12,433 nt of DNA from Armatimonadota bacterium (GCA_026419315.1 JANZZQ010000022.1:1-12433), one strand, 5' to 3'; positions 1 to 6,898 are shown, counted from the stretch's first letter. Notes: a model not told the origin generated them from the sequence alone. Made by a program: numbers and translations.

Positions 1-1
1 G

Positions 2-40
2 GATTGCGACTTCAGCTTACTTGGCAGAGTGACCGCAATC
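2..40. repeat. Inverted repeat just before the SecA homology
   Basis: A perfect 7-bp inverted repeat (GATTGCG at 2-8, CGCAATC at 34-40) encloses 25 nt. It ends about ten bases before the point where SecA-like protein sequence begins. It also spans the TGA at 30-32, which is in frame with the SecA fragment. The pair is too short to stand alone as a call. It could be the end of an intervening or inserted element, or chance. The window edge prevents seeing more. Confidence 0.3.
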
Positions 41-59
41 AATCCCCCAGCGCGACTGG

Positions 60-506
60 ATGAGGGAGTGGGAGCGACGGGTTCTGCTCTGGGCAATTGA
101 CCAAAAATGGATGGAGCAACTTGCAGACATGGATTACCTGCGCGAGCACATAGGGTTGCGAGGATACGCCCATCAAGACCCCTTCGTCGAATACAGCAGG
201 GAAGCATACGAGATGTTCCAAGCTATGTTGCAAAGGGTTCGCGAAGAGACTTTGCGCTGGGTCTTTTACTTTGAGCCCGTCGCCGAAGAAGCAGCGGCAT
301 CCCAGCAAGTGCGAGTTCATGTCGTCAGTGAAGTTAGCGCGGGCGAGGGCGGAGACGGTAGTGGCGGGACCGCAACCAGAACCAGAAGGGCAACGAAACA
401 GCGACCCGCCAAAACTTCACGAAAGGTCGGCCCAAATGACCCTTGCCCCTGCGGCAGTGGGAAGAAGTACAAAAAGTGCTGCATGTTGAAGGAACAACAG
501 GGTTGA
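60..506 (+). CDS. secA: SecA preprotein translocase ATPase, C-terminal fragment
   Basis: This is the C-terminal end of SecA, the cytosolic ATPase that drives proteins through SecYEG. Numbering from the ATG at 60, residues 1-80 match the helical scaffold/wing end of the family: MREWER, then a WMEQLADMDYLRE core, then IGLRGYAHQDPFVEY and EAYEMFQAML. A basic, low-complexity linker (about 85-120) leads to a complete SEC-C zinc tail, with C129 and C131 (CPCGSGKKYKK) and C140-C141 as metal ligands. Full SecA is about 850-1000 residues, so only the last sixth or less is present. The reading frame stays open only back to a TGA at 30-32, and codons 51-59 (Arg-Asp-Trp) still look SecA-like. There is no ribosome-binding site before 60, so that ATG is internal and not a true start. 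The gene is therefore broken, interrupted by an element, or affected by an assembly error at the edge. Identity is secure; the 5' boundary is not. Confidence 0.85.
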   Translation: MREWERRVLLWAIDQKWMEQLADMDYLREHIGLRGYAHQDPFVEYSREAYEMFQAMLQRVREETLRWVFYFEPVAEEAAASQQVRVHVVSEVSAGEGGDGSGGTATRTRRATKQRPAKTSRKVGPNDPCPCGSGKKYKKCCMLKEQQG

Positions 507-539
507 GACAACCCCTTGAAGTTGCGGTGGTGGTTGGTT

Positions 540-1514
540 GTGCGAATTGTGCCCTTTGAGCCAACGATGACCGAACAGGTCTTTGCCCTGTGGAATCGGT
601 GTATCGGTGAGCATTATCCGATGACGGAAAGGCTGTTTAGGCAAAATGTGCTTGAAGACCCGTTCCACCAGCGCGAAGGAAACCTTGTGGCTCTTGAAGG
701 CGACAGGATTGTCGGTTGGGTCTTGTCCCGCTACCTTGCCGATGTTCCGCCCGAACTTTCAGGCTACAAAGGTCGTGCATCCATAGGCGCACTTTGCGTT
801 GACCCGGAATTTCGCGGTCGCGGCATCGCAACTGCTCTTTACGAGGCTTCGGAATCGTTTCTGAAAAGTCAAGGCGCAAGTTCCATCAGCGTCGTTCATT
901 ACCCTTACCACTTGACACCCGGCATCCCTTCAGAGGCGAGGGAGTTGAAAGCCTTTTTTGAGTCTCAAGGTTTCGGCGATTGGCGTGAAACTTACGATTT
1001 GCGCCGGCAAATCCACGACTTCAAGGTTCCACCCGAAGTTACCCAGAGGCTGAAAGAACAAAACCCGCGCGTTGAAATTCGACCGGCGAGAGACGGCGAG
1101 CAGCAAGCAATCGTTGAGTTCGTCGCCCGCGAGTTCCCAGGAGGTTGGCACTATGATACGAAGCGGTTTTTTGAAAAGGGTGGCGACCCGTCCGACATAG
1201 TGATAGCGATTGAGCGTGACGAAATCGTTGGCTTCTGCCACACTTTCACGCCCGAAAGCATTGAACTTCGCGGCAGCACCCATTGGTTCCCGCTGCTTCA
1301 AGTCCCATGGGGAGGGCTCGGCCCAATCGGCATCGCCGCTACCCATCGAGGTCGTGGGTTGGGTTTGGCGTTGCTTTGCTACGGCGTTTGGCACAACAAA
1401 CAAAGAGGCGTCGTTGACATGGTGATTGACTGGACCAACTTGGTCGACTTTTACGGTCGCATCGGGTTTAAAGTTTGGAAGCGATATTGGCAAGGAACGA
1501 AAACATTGGCGTGA
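540..1514 (+). CDS. Tandem-domain GNAT N-acetyltransferase
   Basis: A predicted cytosolic acetyl-CoA-dependent N-acyltransferase of about 324 residues, built from two GNAT domains. Each has the pyrophosphate-binding motif A: RGRGIA at residues 92-97, following the strand ASIGALCVDPEF, and RGRGLG at 270-275, following GPIGIAATH. The second domain ends in the usual DFYGRIGF element. Two-domain GNATs include mycothiol synthase-type and other small-molecule acetyltransferases, in which often only one domain is catalytic. The substrate here is not recognisable. I chose the GTG at 540, which gives a normal first GNAT strand (MRIVPFEPT). A TTG at 516 would add eight hydrophobic residues and has no ribosome-binding site. 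The gene lies 33 bp after the secA stop and could be read from the same transcript, but no functional link is evident. Confidence 0.82.
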   Translation: MRIVPFEPTMTEQVFALWNRCIGEHYPMTERLFRQNVLEDPFHQREGNLVALEGDRIVGWVLSRYLADVPPELSGYKGRASIGALCVDPEFRGRGIATALYEASESFLKSQGASSISVVHYPYHLTPGIPSEARELKAFFESQGFGDWRETYDLRRQIHDFKVPPEVTQRLKEQNPRVEIRPARDGEQQAIVEFVAREFPGGWHYDTKRFFEKGGDPSDIVIAIERDEIVGFCHTFTPESIELRGSTHWFPLLQVPWGGLGPIGIAATHRGRGLGLALLCYGVWHNKQRGVVDMVIDWTNLVDFYGRIGFKVWKRYWQGTKTLA

Positions 1515-1589
1515 CGACAATCGGACGGAAAGGCTCTTGCCAAGCCCAAGTTTTAATAAAGCGATTGTCAAGTTTGGGGGTGAGTTTGG

Positions 1590-3227
1590 GTGAAAACTTG
1601 GGCGCAACTTGTTGACGAAATTTTGCAAGCCTTGTGGCAAGATGACCCTGTTTTCGCCACCGCTTGCGGTATCCACGATTTTGACCACAAACTGGCTTCT
1701 TTAGAACCCGAAGCAATTGAAGGGCACATCTCCACGCTCAAGCAATTCATCTCTCAACTCATGCAGTTTGACGGCGGCTTGAGCGAAGAGGACGAATCTG
1801 ACAGGCAAGCGCTTTTGGCTTGGATGAGAGGGCGATTGGTTGATTGGGAGGAAATTCAATGGCACAAAAAAGAACCCGCTCTTTACCTTGACCACGCCCT
1901 CTACGGCGCTTACCTTTTGCTCGCAAGGGAGTTTGCCCCACTGCACCAAAGGATGGAATGTCTCGCGAGCCGTTTGAAGGAGCTGCGAAGGTTGGTTCAA
2001 GAGGCGAAAGTCAACATTGTGCCTGAACATGTCCCGCCCGTTTACTTGGAGACGGCATCGGAAACCATTGAAGGAGCGAAAGCCTTCTTGAGCATCGCTG
2101 TCCCGCGGGCAGCGGAGATGATCGAAGACGATTCCCTAAAGCGCGAGGTTTTTAGATCGGTTGATGACGCAGGTGTTGCCTTGACGGAGTTTGAAGAGTG
2201 GCTTCGCAACGAAGTTGCCCCGAAGGCTCAAGGCAAATTCGCCATAGGCGAAGACTTGTTCGTCCAATTGCTCCGCGAAGAACACCTCTTGACAGAAACT
2301 CCGGATGAACTTGAAGCGATGGGGCGGGAGGTTCTGGAACAAACGAAATCGGAGTTGTCAAAGGTTGCAAAAGCAATTGATCCCGACTTGGCTTGGTTTG
2401 AGTTGGTTGAAAGGCTCAAGGAGCACCATCCCCCAAAAGACCGCATCGTTGAAACTTACGCGGGGGAAGTGGAGAAGGCGAGACAGTTCATCGTTGACAA
2501 AGGTATCGTTACCCTTCCCGAGGGCGAGCAACTGAGGGTTGTTGAGACACCGCAGTTTGAGCGAGCAACCACTCCTTACGCCGCCTACATGCCACCCGCG
2601 CCTTTTGACGAACGGACAGAAGGGTTGTTCTACGTAACGCCCATTGACCCCGAAGAACCGGAAGAGGTCCAGCGCGACCGTTTGAGAGGTCATTGCTTGT
2701 TCGCCTTGCCGATAACGGTTGTCCATGAAGCTTATCCCGGTCATCACCTGCAGTTGACAGTTGCTGCGAAGTTGCCATCAAAAGTTCGCAAAGTTTTCAG
2801 CAACAACTTGTTCGTCGAGGGTTGGGCTCTCTACTGCGAGGAAATGATGTGGGAACAAGGCTATTGGGATGACTTGAGAGTTCGCTTGTTCCAACTCAAG
2901 GATTTGATTTGGCGTGCGGTTCGCGTCATCGTTGATGTCGGCTTGCACTGCAAGGGCATGAGTTTCAACGAGGCAGTCAACTGGCTCGTCGACGAGGCTC
3001 ACCTTGAACGCTCCAACGCCGTCGCCGAAGTCCGACGATATACCGCATCGCCAACTCAGCCCCTGTCATATTTAACGGGCAAGATGGCGATTTTGAGGTT
3101 GAGGGATGAGGTGCAAAAGCGCGAAGGTTCCGAGTTCTCCCTAAAACGATTCCACGACAGGCTGCTTCAAGCGGGCGGTTTGCCTATTCGTTTGGTTGAA
3201 CGAAAATGGAAGCGCGAAACCTCGTAG
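1590..3227 (+). CDS. DUF885 family protein, putative metallopeptidase
   Basis: A 545-residue protein of the DUF885 family. The hallmark is HEAYPGHH at residues 379-386, followed by VEGWALYCEEM with Glu410. His379, Glu380, His385 and Glu410 look like a zinc-type metal site, and the family is generally treated as predicted metallopeptidases. The substrate is unknown. The length is usual for the family. I see no signal peptide or membrane segment: the N-terminus (MKTWAQLVDEILQALW) is amphipathic, so the protein is probably cytosolic. The start is the GTG at 1590, supported by a strong Shine-Dalgarno GGGGGTGA at 1576-1583 with a 6-nt spacer. The 75-bp gap after the GNAT gene shows no convincing promoter or terminator. 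The stop codon TAG sits in the loop of a small CCTCG/CGAGG hairpin (3220-3232). Family assignment is confident; peptidase activity is inferred. Confidence 0.88.
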   Translation: MKTWAQLVDEILQALWQDDPVFATACGIHDFDHKLASLEPEAIEGHISTLKQFISQLMQFDGGLSEEDESDRQALLAWMRGRLVDWEEIQWHKKEPALYLDHALYGAYLLLAREFAPLHQRMECLASRLKELRRLVQEAKVNIVPEHVPPVYLETASETIEGAKAFLSIAVPRAAEMIEDDSLKREVFRSVDDAGVALTEFEEWLRNEVAPKAQGKFAIGEDLFVQLLREEHLLTETPDELEAMGREVLEQTKSELSKVAKAIDPDLAWFELVERLKEHHPPKDRIVETYAGEVEKARQFIVDKGIVTLPEGEQLRVVETPQFERATTPYAAYMPPAPFDERTEGLFYVTPIDPEEPEEVQRDRLRGHCLFALPITVVHEAYPGHHLQLTVAAKLPSKVRKVFSNNLFVEGWALYCEEMMWEQGYWDDLRVRLFQLKDLIWRAVRVIVDVGLHCKGMSFNEAVNWLVDEAHLERSNAVAEVRRYTASPTQPLSYLTGKMAILRLRDEVQKREGSEFSLKRFHDRLLQAGGLPIRLVERKWKRETS

Positions 3228-3288
3228 CGAGGAGTGAGGCGAAGTTGAGTGCTGTTTCGTTTCTCGACACGAGATTAATTGTCAAGGG

Positions 3289-3317
3289 TTGATTTTTTCG
3301 GCGAGGGATGTTATAAA
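3289..3317 (+). promoter_or_regulatory. Sigma70-type promoter for the candidate small RNA
   Basis: A -35 box TTGATT (3289-3294) and a -10 box TATAAA (3312-3317) are separated by exactly 17 bp. They match the TTGACA/TATAAT consensus at 4/6 and 5/6 positions. A start 6-8 nt after the -10 box falls at about 3323-3325, the first base of the long GC-rich stem described next. It is the best promoter I can see in the spacer. It could alternatively drive the tricorn-like gene through a long leader. Confidence 0.5.
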
Positions 3318-3323
3318 AGAAAG

Positions 3324-3431
3324 TGGCTGCGCGCGCGTCGGTGCGCTGGGCAGGCGCGGTGGGTTGCAGTGTGGCGGGGTTAGACGCGCGCGCAGCCGTT
3401 ACGCTTTTATGCCACGATAGAGGCGTCTTTT
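3324..3431 (+). ncRNA. Candidate structured small RNA, family unknown
   Basis: A perfect 15-bp inverted repeat, GGCTGCGCGCGCGTC (3325-3339) and its complement at 3383-3397, closes a 43-nt G-rich interior. That interior can form a further GCGC/GCGC hairpin (3343-3346 with 3354-3357) and has several GG/GGG runs. GC content of 3325-3397 is about 78% (57 of 73), far above the flanks, as is typical of structural RNAs in thermophiles. The promoter places the 5' end at the first stem base, and the spacer has no coding signal. An outer ATAAAAG/CTTTTAT pair (3313-3319 with 3404-3410) also frames the element. A weak hairpin with TTTT (3409-3431) may end the transcript. The centre has a partial resemblance to the SRP RNA apical region, but invariant residues fail. 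It could instead be a mobile inverted-repeat element or part of an mRNA leader. Confidence 0.42.
3409..3431 (+). terminator. Weak intrinsic terminator candidate
   Basis: ATGCC (3409-3413) can pair with GGCGT (3422-3426), including one T-G pair, around an 8-nt loop. It is followed by C and TTTT (3428-3431). The stem is short and the T-run brief, so this is only a candidate 3' end for the small RNA. The rest of the spacer to about 3541 holds nothing I can interpret. Confidence 0.25.
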
Positions 3432-3541
3432 GATATCCAAAACAAGCGAATGTGCAGCGTAATTGCCCCACCAACCCCTCGCTTTCCCCTCAGAACACGG
3501 CGGAAGAAAAAACGATCAGGGTAACTCCCGAACCCCCCTGC

Positions 3542-3582
3542 AGTTAACGGTTCTTGCCGATTGAATCGGCGTTAAACTTTTT
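3542..3582 (+). terminator. Terminator-like hairpin upstream of the tricorn-like gene
   Basis: A perfect 6-bp stem GCCGAT/ATCGGC (3556-3561 with 3565-3570) with a 3-nt loop is framed by TTAAC/GTTAA (3544-3548 with 3571-3575). It is followed by ACTTTTT, with T-run 3578-3582. This has the form of an intrinsic terminator and would end transcription arriving from the left. It lies only about 20 bp before the next ribosome-binding site, so it could also act as an attenuator in the leader of the tricorn-like gene. I see no separate promoter between it and that gene. Confidence 0.45.
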
Positions 3583-3602
3583 CCGTGCAAACACGAGAGG
3601 GC

Positions 3603-3610
3603 AAAGGAGG
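3603..3610 (+). promoter_or_regulatory. Shine-Dalgarno that fixes the tricorn-like start
   Basis: AAAGGAGG lies 7 nt before the ATG at 3618. It decides for 3618 over the in-frame GTG at 3585. The GTG would put 11 charged residues before the signal peptide and has the terminator-like T-run immediately upstream. Confidence 0.85.
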
Positions 3611-3617
3611 TTCGGCG

Positions 3618-6600
3618 ATGAGAAATTTTGCAATCTTGGCTTGGTTGGTTGTTTTGACGGTTGCGGTTTGGGCAGAGGAACTTGAGCCGGCAAGATTTCT
3701 GCGTCACCCTTCCTTTTCCCCTGATGGAAGGCAAATTGCTTTCAGTTACATGGGCGACATTTGGGTTGTATCCGATAGCGGTGGGACGGCAACTCGCTTG
3801 ACGGTTCATCCAGCCCACGATATTCGCCCCAAATTTTCACCTGATGGCAAATGGATCGCTTTCAACTCCAATCGGGAAGGCAACTACGACATTTACTTGA
3901 TGCCAGCAGTTGGGGGCAAACCGAAGCGATTAACTTTTCACAGCGCCGATGACATTTTAGGCGATTGGTCCCCGGATGGAAGGTGGATTGTGTTCAGCAG
4001 CGGGCGGGATCACCGCTTCGCCCAAATTTACTTGCTTGAAGTTGAAACAGGTTACGTGAGGCGGCTAACCAACGACGAAACGAACTTGCATTCCCCGACT
4101 TTTTCTCCCGATGGTAAATACATCGTTTTCTGCCGAGGGGGGACAAGTTGGTGGCGGAAAGGTTACATCGGTAGCGCCAACAGCGAGATCTGGAGGCTAC
4201 CTTTGAGCATTGAGGGTGACCGCATCACTGTAGGCAAGGCGGAACGTTTGACAAATTACAACGGCAACGATTGGTGGCCGATGGTTTCTCGGGACGGTTC
4301 ACTTTATTTCGTCAGCGACAGGAAAGGTGTCTTCAACATCTGGCGAATGAGGTTCGGTGAAATGAAGAATGGTCAGGAGCCGAAAGCAGAGCAAGTAACC
4401 AATCACCCCGACCGAGTCCTCTATCCGAGCATGAGTCACGACGGACGGCTGATCGTTTACGAACACGATTTCTCCCTTTGGGTCGTTCCAGCAAAAGGCG
4501 GGAGCCCAAAACGGTTGACAATCTATGCTCCAAGCGATGAAATCCAAAATCGGCGGCAGAGGTTGACTTTGACAAGTCAAGCGACCGAGTTTTCCCTTTC
4601 CCCCGATGGCAAACAAATTGCCTTTGTCGTTAGGGGTGAGATCTTTGTCATTAGCGCCGAAAGGGGGGGTGAAGCGAAGCAAATCACCAACCACCCTTAC
4701 CGTGACTTTGACATTGATTGGTCCCCCGACAGCCGCAAACTCGCCTTCATCTCCGAACGGGACGGCAACAACGAAGTTTACATCGTTGACGTGAAAACGA
4801 GGGAATTGAAGCGCTTGACAACTACCCCAGATGCGGTTGAAAGCAACCCCAAATGGTCTCCGAACGGCAACTATGTGGCTTTCGTTCGCGGTCCTTTCGG
4901 GAAGCAGTTGTGTTGGGTTGACGTGAACACCGGGGAGGAAAAAATCGTCGTTGAAGGTCCATTTATTGGCGAGTTTGAGTGGAGTCCTGACGGGCGTTGG
5001 ATATGTTTCAATCGCCGAGGTCCAGCCAACAATGTCACCGACCTCTACATCGTCCCTTGGAACGGCGGCAAGGTCGTGAATGTCACCCGATTGCCTTATT
5101 GGAACGGCAGCATTGTTTGGACGAAGGAAGGCAAACACATCGTTTTCCGAAGCAACCGAACCGACAACAATGTTGACATTTATGTGCTTCCGCTGGAGCG
5201 ACCGAAGGAAAGGTTTGATGAGGAGGAAGCCGAAAGGAAGCCTCCCGAGCGGAAAGAAGGAGACAAGAGACTGCCCGAAGTCAAAATTGACTTCACCGAC
5301 ATCCACAAACGCATCCGTCGCTTGACAGCGACCATTTTTGACGAGGGCGGGTTCGCCGTTTCACCCGATGGCAAGACAGTTATCTTCACCGCAACTTCCG
5401 TTGACCAACCCGAAATTTGGTCAATCCCTCTCGAGGGCGGTTCACTCACCCGTCTGGCTTCAGGTGTCCCTGCATCGCAACTTCAATTTTCGCCCGACGG
5501 CAACAAACTTTACTTCCTTTCAACCGGCGGCTCCATACGCTTCTTGACCCGACCAACAAACGCGATCGGTTCGGTTAGCTTCACCGCCAGGATGATTGTT
5601 GACAGGCTCGTTGAACTCCAACACATGTTTGACGAGGGATGGAGGTTGCTCAAAGAACAGTTCTACGACGAGAAAATGCACGGCGTTGATTGGGATGCGA
5701 TACACAGGAAATATCGCCCGCTGATTGAACACGTCGCTTTGAAAGAAGACTTTTACGCTTTGGTCAACATGATGCTTGGCGAACTTAACGCATCTCACCT
5801 GGGCATAGGCGGTCCAACCGTCAGCGGCCCGAGCACTGCTTATTTGGGCGTTTGGTTTGACCCTGAGCATCGCGGTCCGGGAGTTAAAATCGCTTCCGTG
5901 CTCAAAAATTCGCCTGCGGACAAAGACGAAAGCCGACTAAATGCGGGCGAGTTCATCCTCACAATTGACGGGGTTGAAGTTTCAAACAACGAGCAACTTT
6001 GGGAAACCCTCGCAGATAAGGCGGGACGAACCGTCGAGTTGCTGGTTAACGATAAGCCGACAAAAGAAGGGGCAAGGGTCGTAAAGATTAAGCCCATCGA
6101 CCGAGGACAATGGTTAAACCTAATTTACGAGGACTGGGTTGAAAAGCGCAAGCAGAAGGTTGAAGAATTGTCGAACGGCCGTGTCGGCTACATCCACATC
6201 CAAGCGATGAATCAAAGTGAGCTGCGCAAGTTCGAGCGGGAATTTTACGCTGAGGTTGTCGGCGAAAAGGAAGCCCTCATCATTGACGTCCGATTCAACG
6301 GTGGTGGGAGAATTCACGACGAGCTGTTGAGCATTTTGAAGCGCAGGCTATATGCTTTGGAACAGTATCGCAGCACCCCTCCTTTCACCCAACCTTTCCA
6401 AGTTTGGCAGAAACCGACTATTGTGCTCATCAACGAGTTCTCCGCCTCCGATGCGGAAATCTTCCCGAAAGCGTTCCGAGATTTGGGGTTGGGCAAACTC
6501 GTTGGAGTCCCAACCTACGGCGGCGTCATCGGAACTTACAATGTCACACTGATTGATGGCTCAACTTCTTTCCGAGTGCCCGTCACCGGTTGGAGAACCC

Positions 6601-6734
6601 TTGACGGGGTTAATTTGGAAAACTACGGCGTCAAGCCCGACATCTATGTCGAACACACGCCCGAGGACAACGCCAACGACCGAGACCTGCAACTGGAAGT
6701 CGCAGTCAAAGAGTTGCTTAAAGCATTGAAGTGA
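3618..6734 (+). CDS. Exported tricorn-type serine protease
   Basis: A 1038-residue protein with the full tricorn layout. Tricorn cleaves short peptides released by larger proteases. Residues 1-19 form a signal peptide (MRNFAILAWLVVLTVAVWA), so this protein is exported to the periplasm or surface. Thirteen PD40-type blade motifs follow (the SPDGxxIAF pattern, some degenerate), six before and seven after a linker near 300-315. This matches the six- plus seven-bladed propellers of Thermoplasma tricorn. A charged linker (about 530-560) lies within the second set. A mixed C1 domain starts near 655, a PDZ domain spans about 740-825 (YLGVWFD onwards) and an S41 core about 850-1025. Catalytic residues align with the tricorn tetrad: Ser726-His727 (NASHLG), nucleophile Ser944 (SASDAE) and Glu1001 (NLENYGV). 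The length is close to the 1071 residues of the archaeal enzyme. Nothing is missing, so it should be active. The neighbours do not identify its substrate. Confidence 0.92.
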   Translation: MRNFAILAWLVVLTVAVWAEELEPARFLRHPSFSPDGRQIAFSYMGDIWVVSDSGGTATRLTVHPAHDIRPKFSPDGKWIAFNSNREGNYDIYLMPAVGGKPKRLTFHSADDILGDWSPDGRWIVFSSGRDHRFAQIYLLEVETGYVRRLTNDETNLHSPTFSPDGKYIVFCRGGTSWWRKGYIGSANSEIWRLPLSIEGDRITVGKAERLTNYNGNDWWPMVSRDGSLYFVSDRKGVFNIWRMRFGEMKNGQEPKAEQVTNHPDRVLYPSMSHDGRLIVYEHDFSLWVVPAKGGSPKRLTIYAPSDEIQNRRQRLTLTSQATEFSLSPDGKQIAFVVRGEIFVISAERGGEAKQITNHPYRDFDIDWSPDSRKLAFISERDGNNEVYIVDVKTRELKRLTTTPDAVESNPKWSPNGNYVAFVRGPFGKQLCWVDVNTGEEKIVVEGPFIGEFEWSPDGRWICFNRRGPANNVTDLYIVPWNGGKVVNVTRLPYWNGSIVWTKEGKHIVFRSNRTDNNVDIYVLPLERPKERFDEEEAERKPPERKEGDKRLPEVKIDFTDIHKRIRRLTATIFDEGGFAVSPDGKTVIFTATSVDQPEIWSIPLEGGSLTRLASGVPASQLQFSPDGNKLYFLSTGGSIRFLTRPTNAIGSVSFTARMIVDRLVELQHMFDEGWRLLKEQFYDEKMHGVDWDAIHRKYRPLIEHVALKEDFYALVNMMLGELNASHLGIGGPTVSGPSTAYLGVWFDPEHRGPGVKIASVLKNSPADKDESRLNAGEFILTIDGVEVSNNEQLWETLADKAGRTVELLVNDKPTKEGARVVKIKPIDRGQWLNLIYEDWVEKRKQKVEELSNGRVGYIHIQAMNQSELRKFEREFYAEVVGEKEALIIDVRFNGGGRIHDELLSILKRRLYALEQYRSTPPFTQPFQVWQKPTIVLINEFSASDAEIFPKAFRDLGLGKLVGVPTYGGVIGTYNVTLIDGSTSFRVPVTGWRTLDGVNLENYGVKPDIYVEHTPEDNANDRDLQLEVAVKELLKALK

Positions 6735-6754
6735 GGTTGGGTTCATGGGCTGTG

Positions 6755-6804
6755 TGGGAGGGTGAGCCTGAATTCAAAGTATCGGCAGGAACCTCACCCT
6801 CCCA
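6755..6804 (+). repeat. Strong hairpin after the tricorn-like gene
   Basis: TGGGAGGGTGAG (6755-6766) is perfectly complementary to 6793-6804. The stem continues with CCTG/CAGG (6767-6770 with 6786-6789) across a 3-nt bulge, giving 16 bp around a 15-nt loop. No T-run follows on either strand, so it is not a classic intrinsic terminator. It may stabilise the 3' end of the upstream mRNA or assist Rho-dependent ending. Its right arm can alternatively pair with GTGAGGTT (6731-6738), which contains the tricorn-like stop codon. Confidence 0.6.
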
Positions 6805-6829
6805 AAGGTTTCACCAAATCATTTGTCTG

Positions 6830-6866
6830 TTACCGCTTTCCGGTAAGCGAGGGATTCGTGAGGGAT
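6830..6866 (+). repeat. Small hairpin and direct repeat in the epimerase leader
   Basis: TTACCG (6830-6835) and CGGTAA (6841-6846) form a perfect 6-bp stem with loop CTTTC. Directly after it GAGGGAT occurs twice, 11 bp apart (6849-6855 and 6860-6866). These lie between the strong hairpin and the ribosome-binding site of the epimerase gene. They match no riboswitch I recognise. They may be leader structure or an operator; chance is possible. Confidence 0.3.
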
Positions 6867-6890
6867 CGCCAAATCGCAACACAACTTGGC

Positions 6891-6898
6891 AAAGGGGG
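6891..6898 (+). promoter_or_regulatory. Shine-Dalgarno that fixes the first epimerase start
   Basis: AAAGGGGG lies 7 nt before the ATG at 6906. The open frame extends back to a GTG at 6762, but those 48 extra codons cover the hairpins. They would also put unrelated sequence before the Rossmann motif, which in this family begins within the first ten residues. Confidence 0.8.

Noticed and set aside
930..1688. A minus-strand open frame of about 250 codons across the GNAT gene and the next start
   Set aside because: It overlaps the conserved GNAT domains and the DUF885 start, has no recognisable protein features and is best explained as a shadow.
3220..3274. Small hairpins CCTCG-TAG-CGAGG (3220-3232) and TCTCG-ACA-CGAGA (3262-3274) as terminators for the DUF885 gene
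   Set aside because: Both stems are only 5 bp and neither is followed directly by a T-run. The stop codon lying in the first loop is curious but not evidence of function.
3348..3369. Resemblance to the apical loop of SRP (4.5S) RNA, with CAGG, a central GG tetraloop position and GCAG in the right spacing at the middle of the hairpin
   Set aside because: About 16 of 22 bases match, but the positions that are nearly invariant fail. The GGAA loop reads GGTG, AGCA reads TGCA, and two of the three pairs between loop and tetraloop are lost without compensation. A covariance-model search would settle it.
3325..3397. A 73-nt element with paired ends, the length of a tRNA
   Set aside because: The ends form an unbroken 15-bp helix, with no cloverleaf arms, no T-loop sequence and no CCA-like end.
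3585..3617. GTG at 3585 as the tricorn-like start
   Set aside because: ATG 3618 has an excellent Shine-Dalgarno at the right distance and gives a normal signal peptide.
4299..5306. A long open frame on the minus strand opposite the tricorn-like gene
   Set aside because: It lies wholly inside a gene with clear domains. Its translation shows no recognisable motif, and it mirrors codon bias on the + strand.
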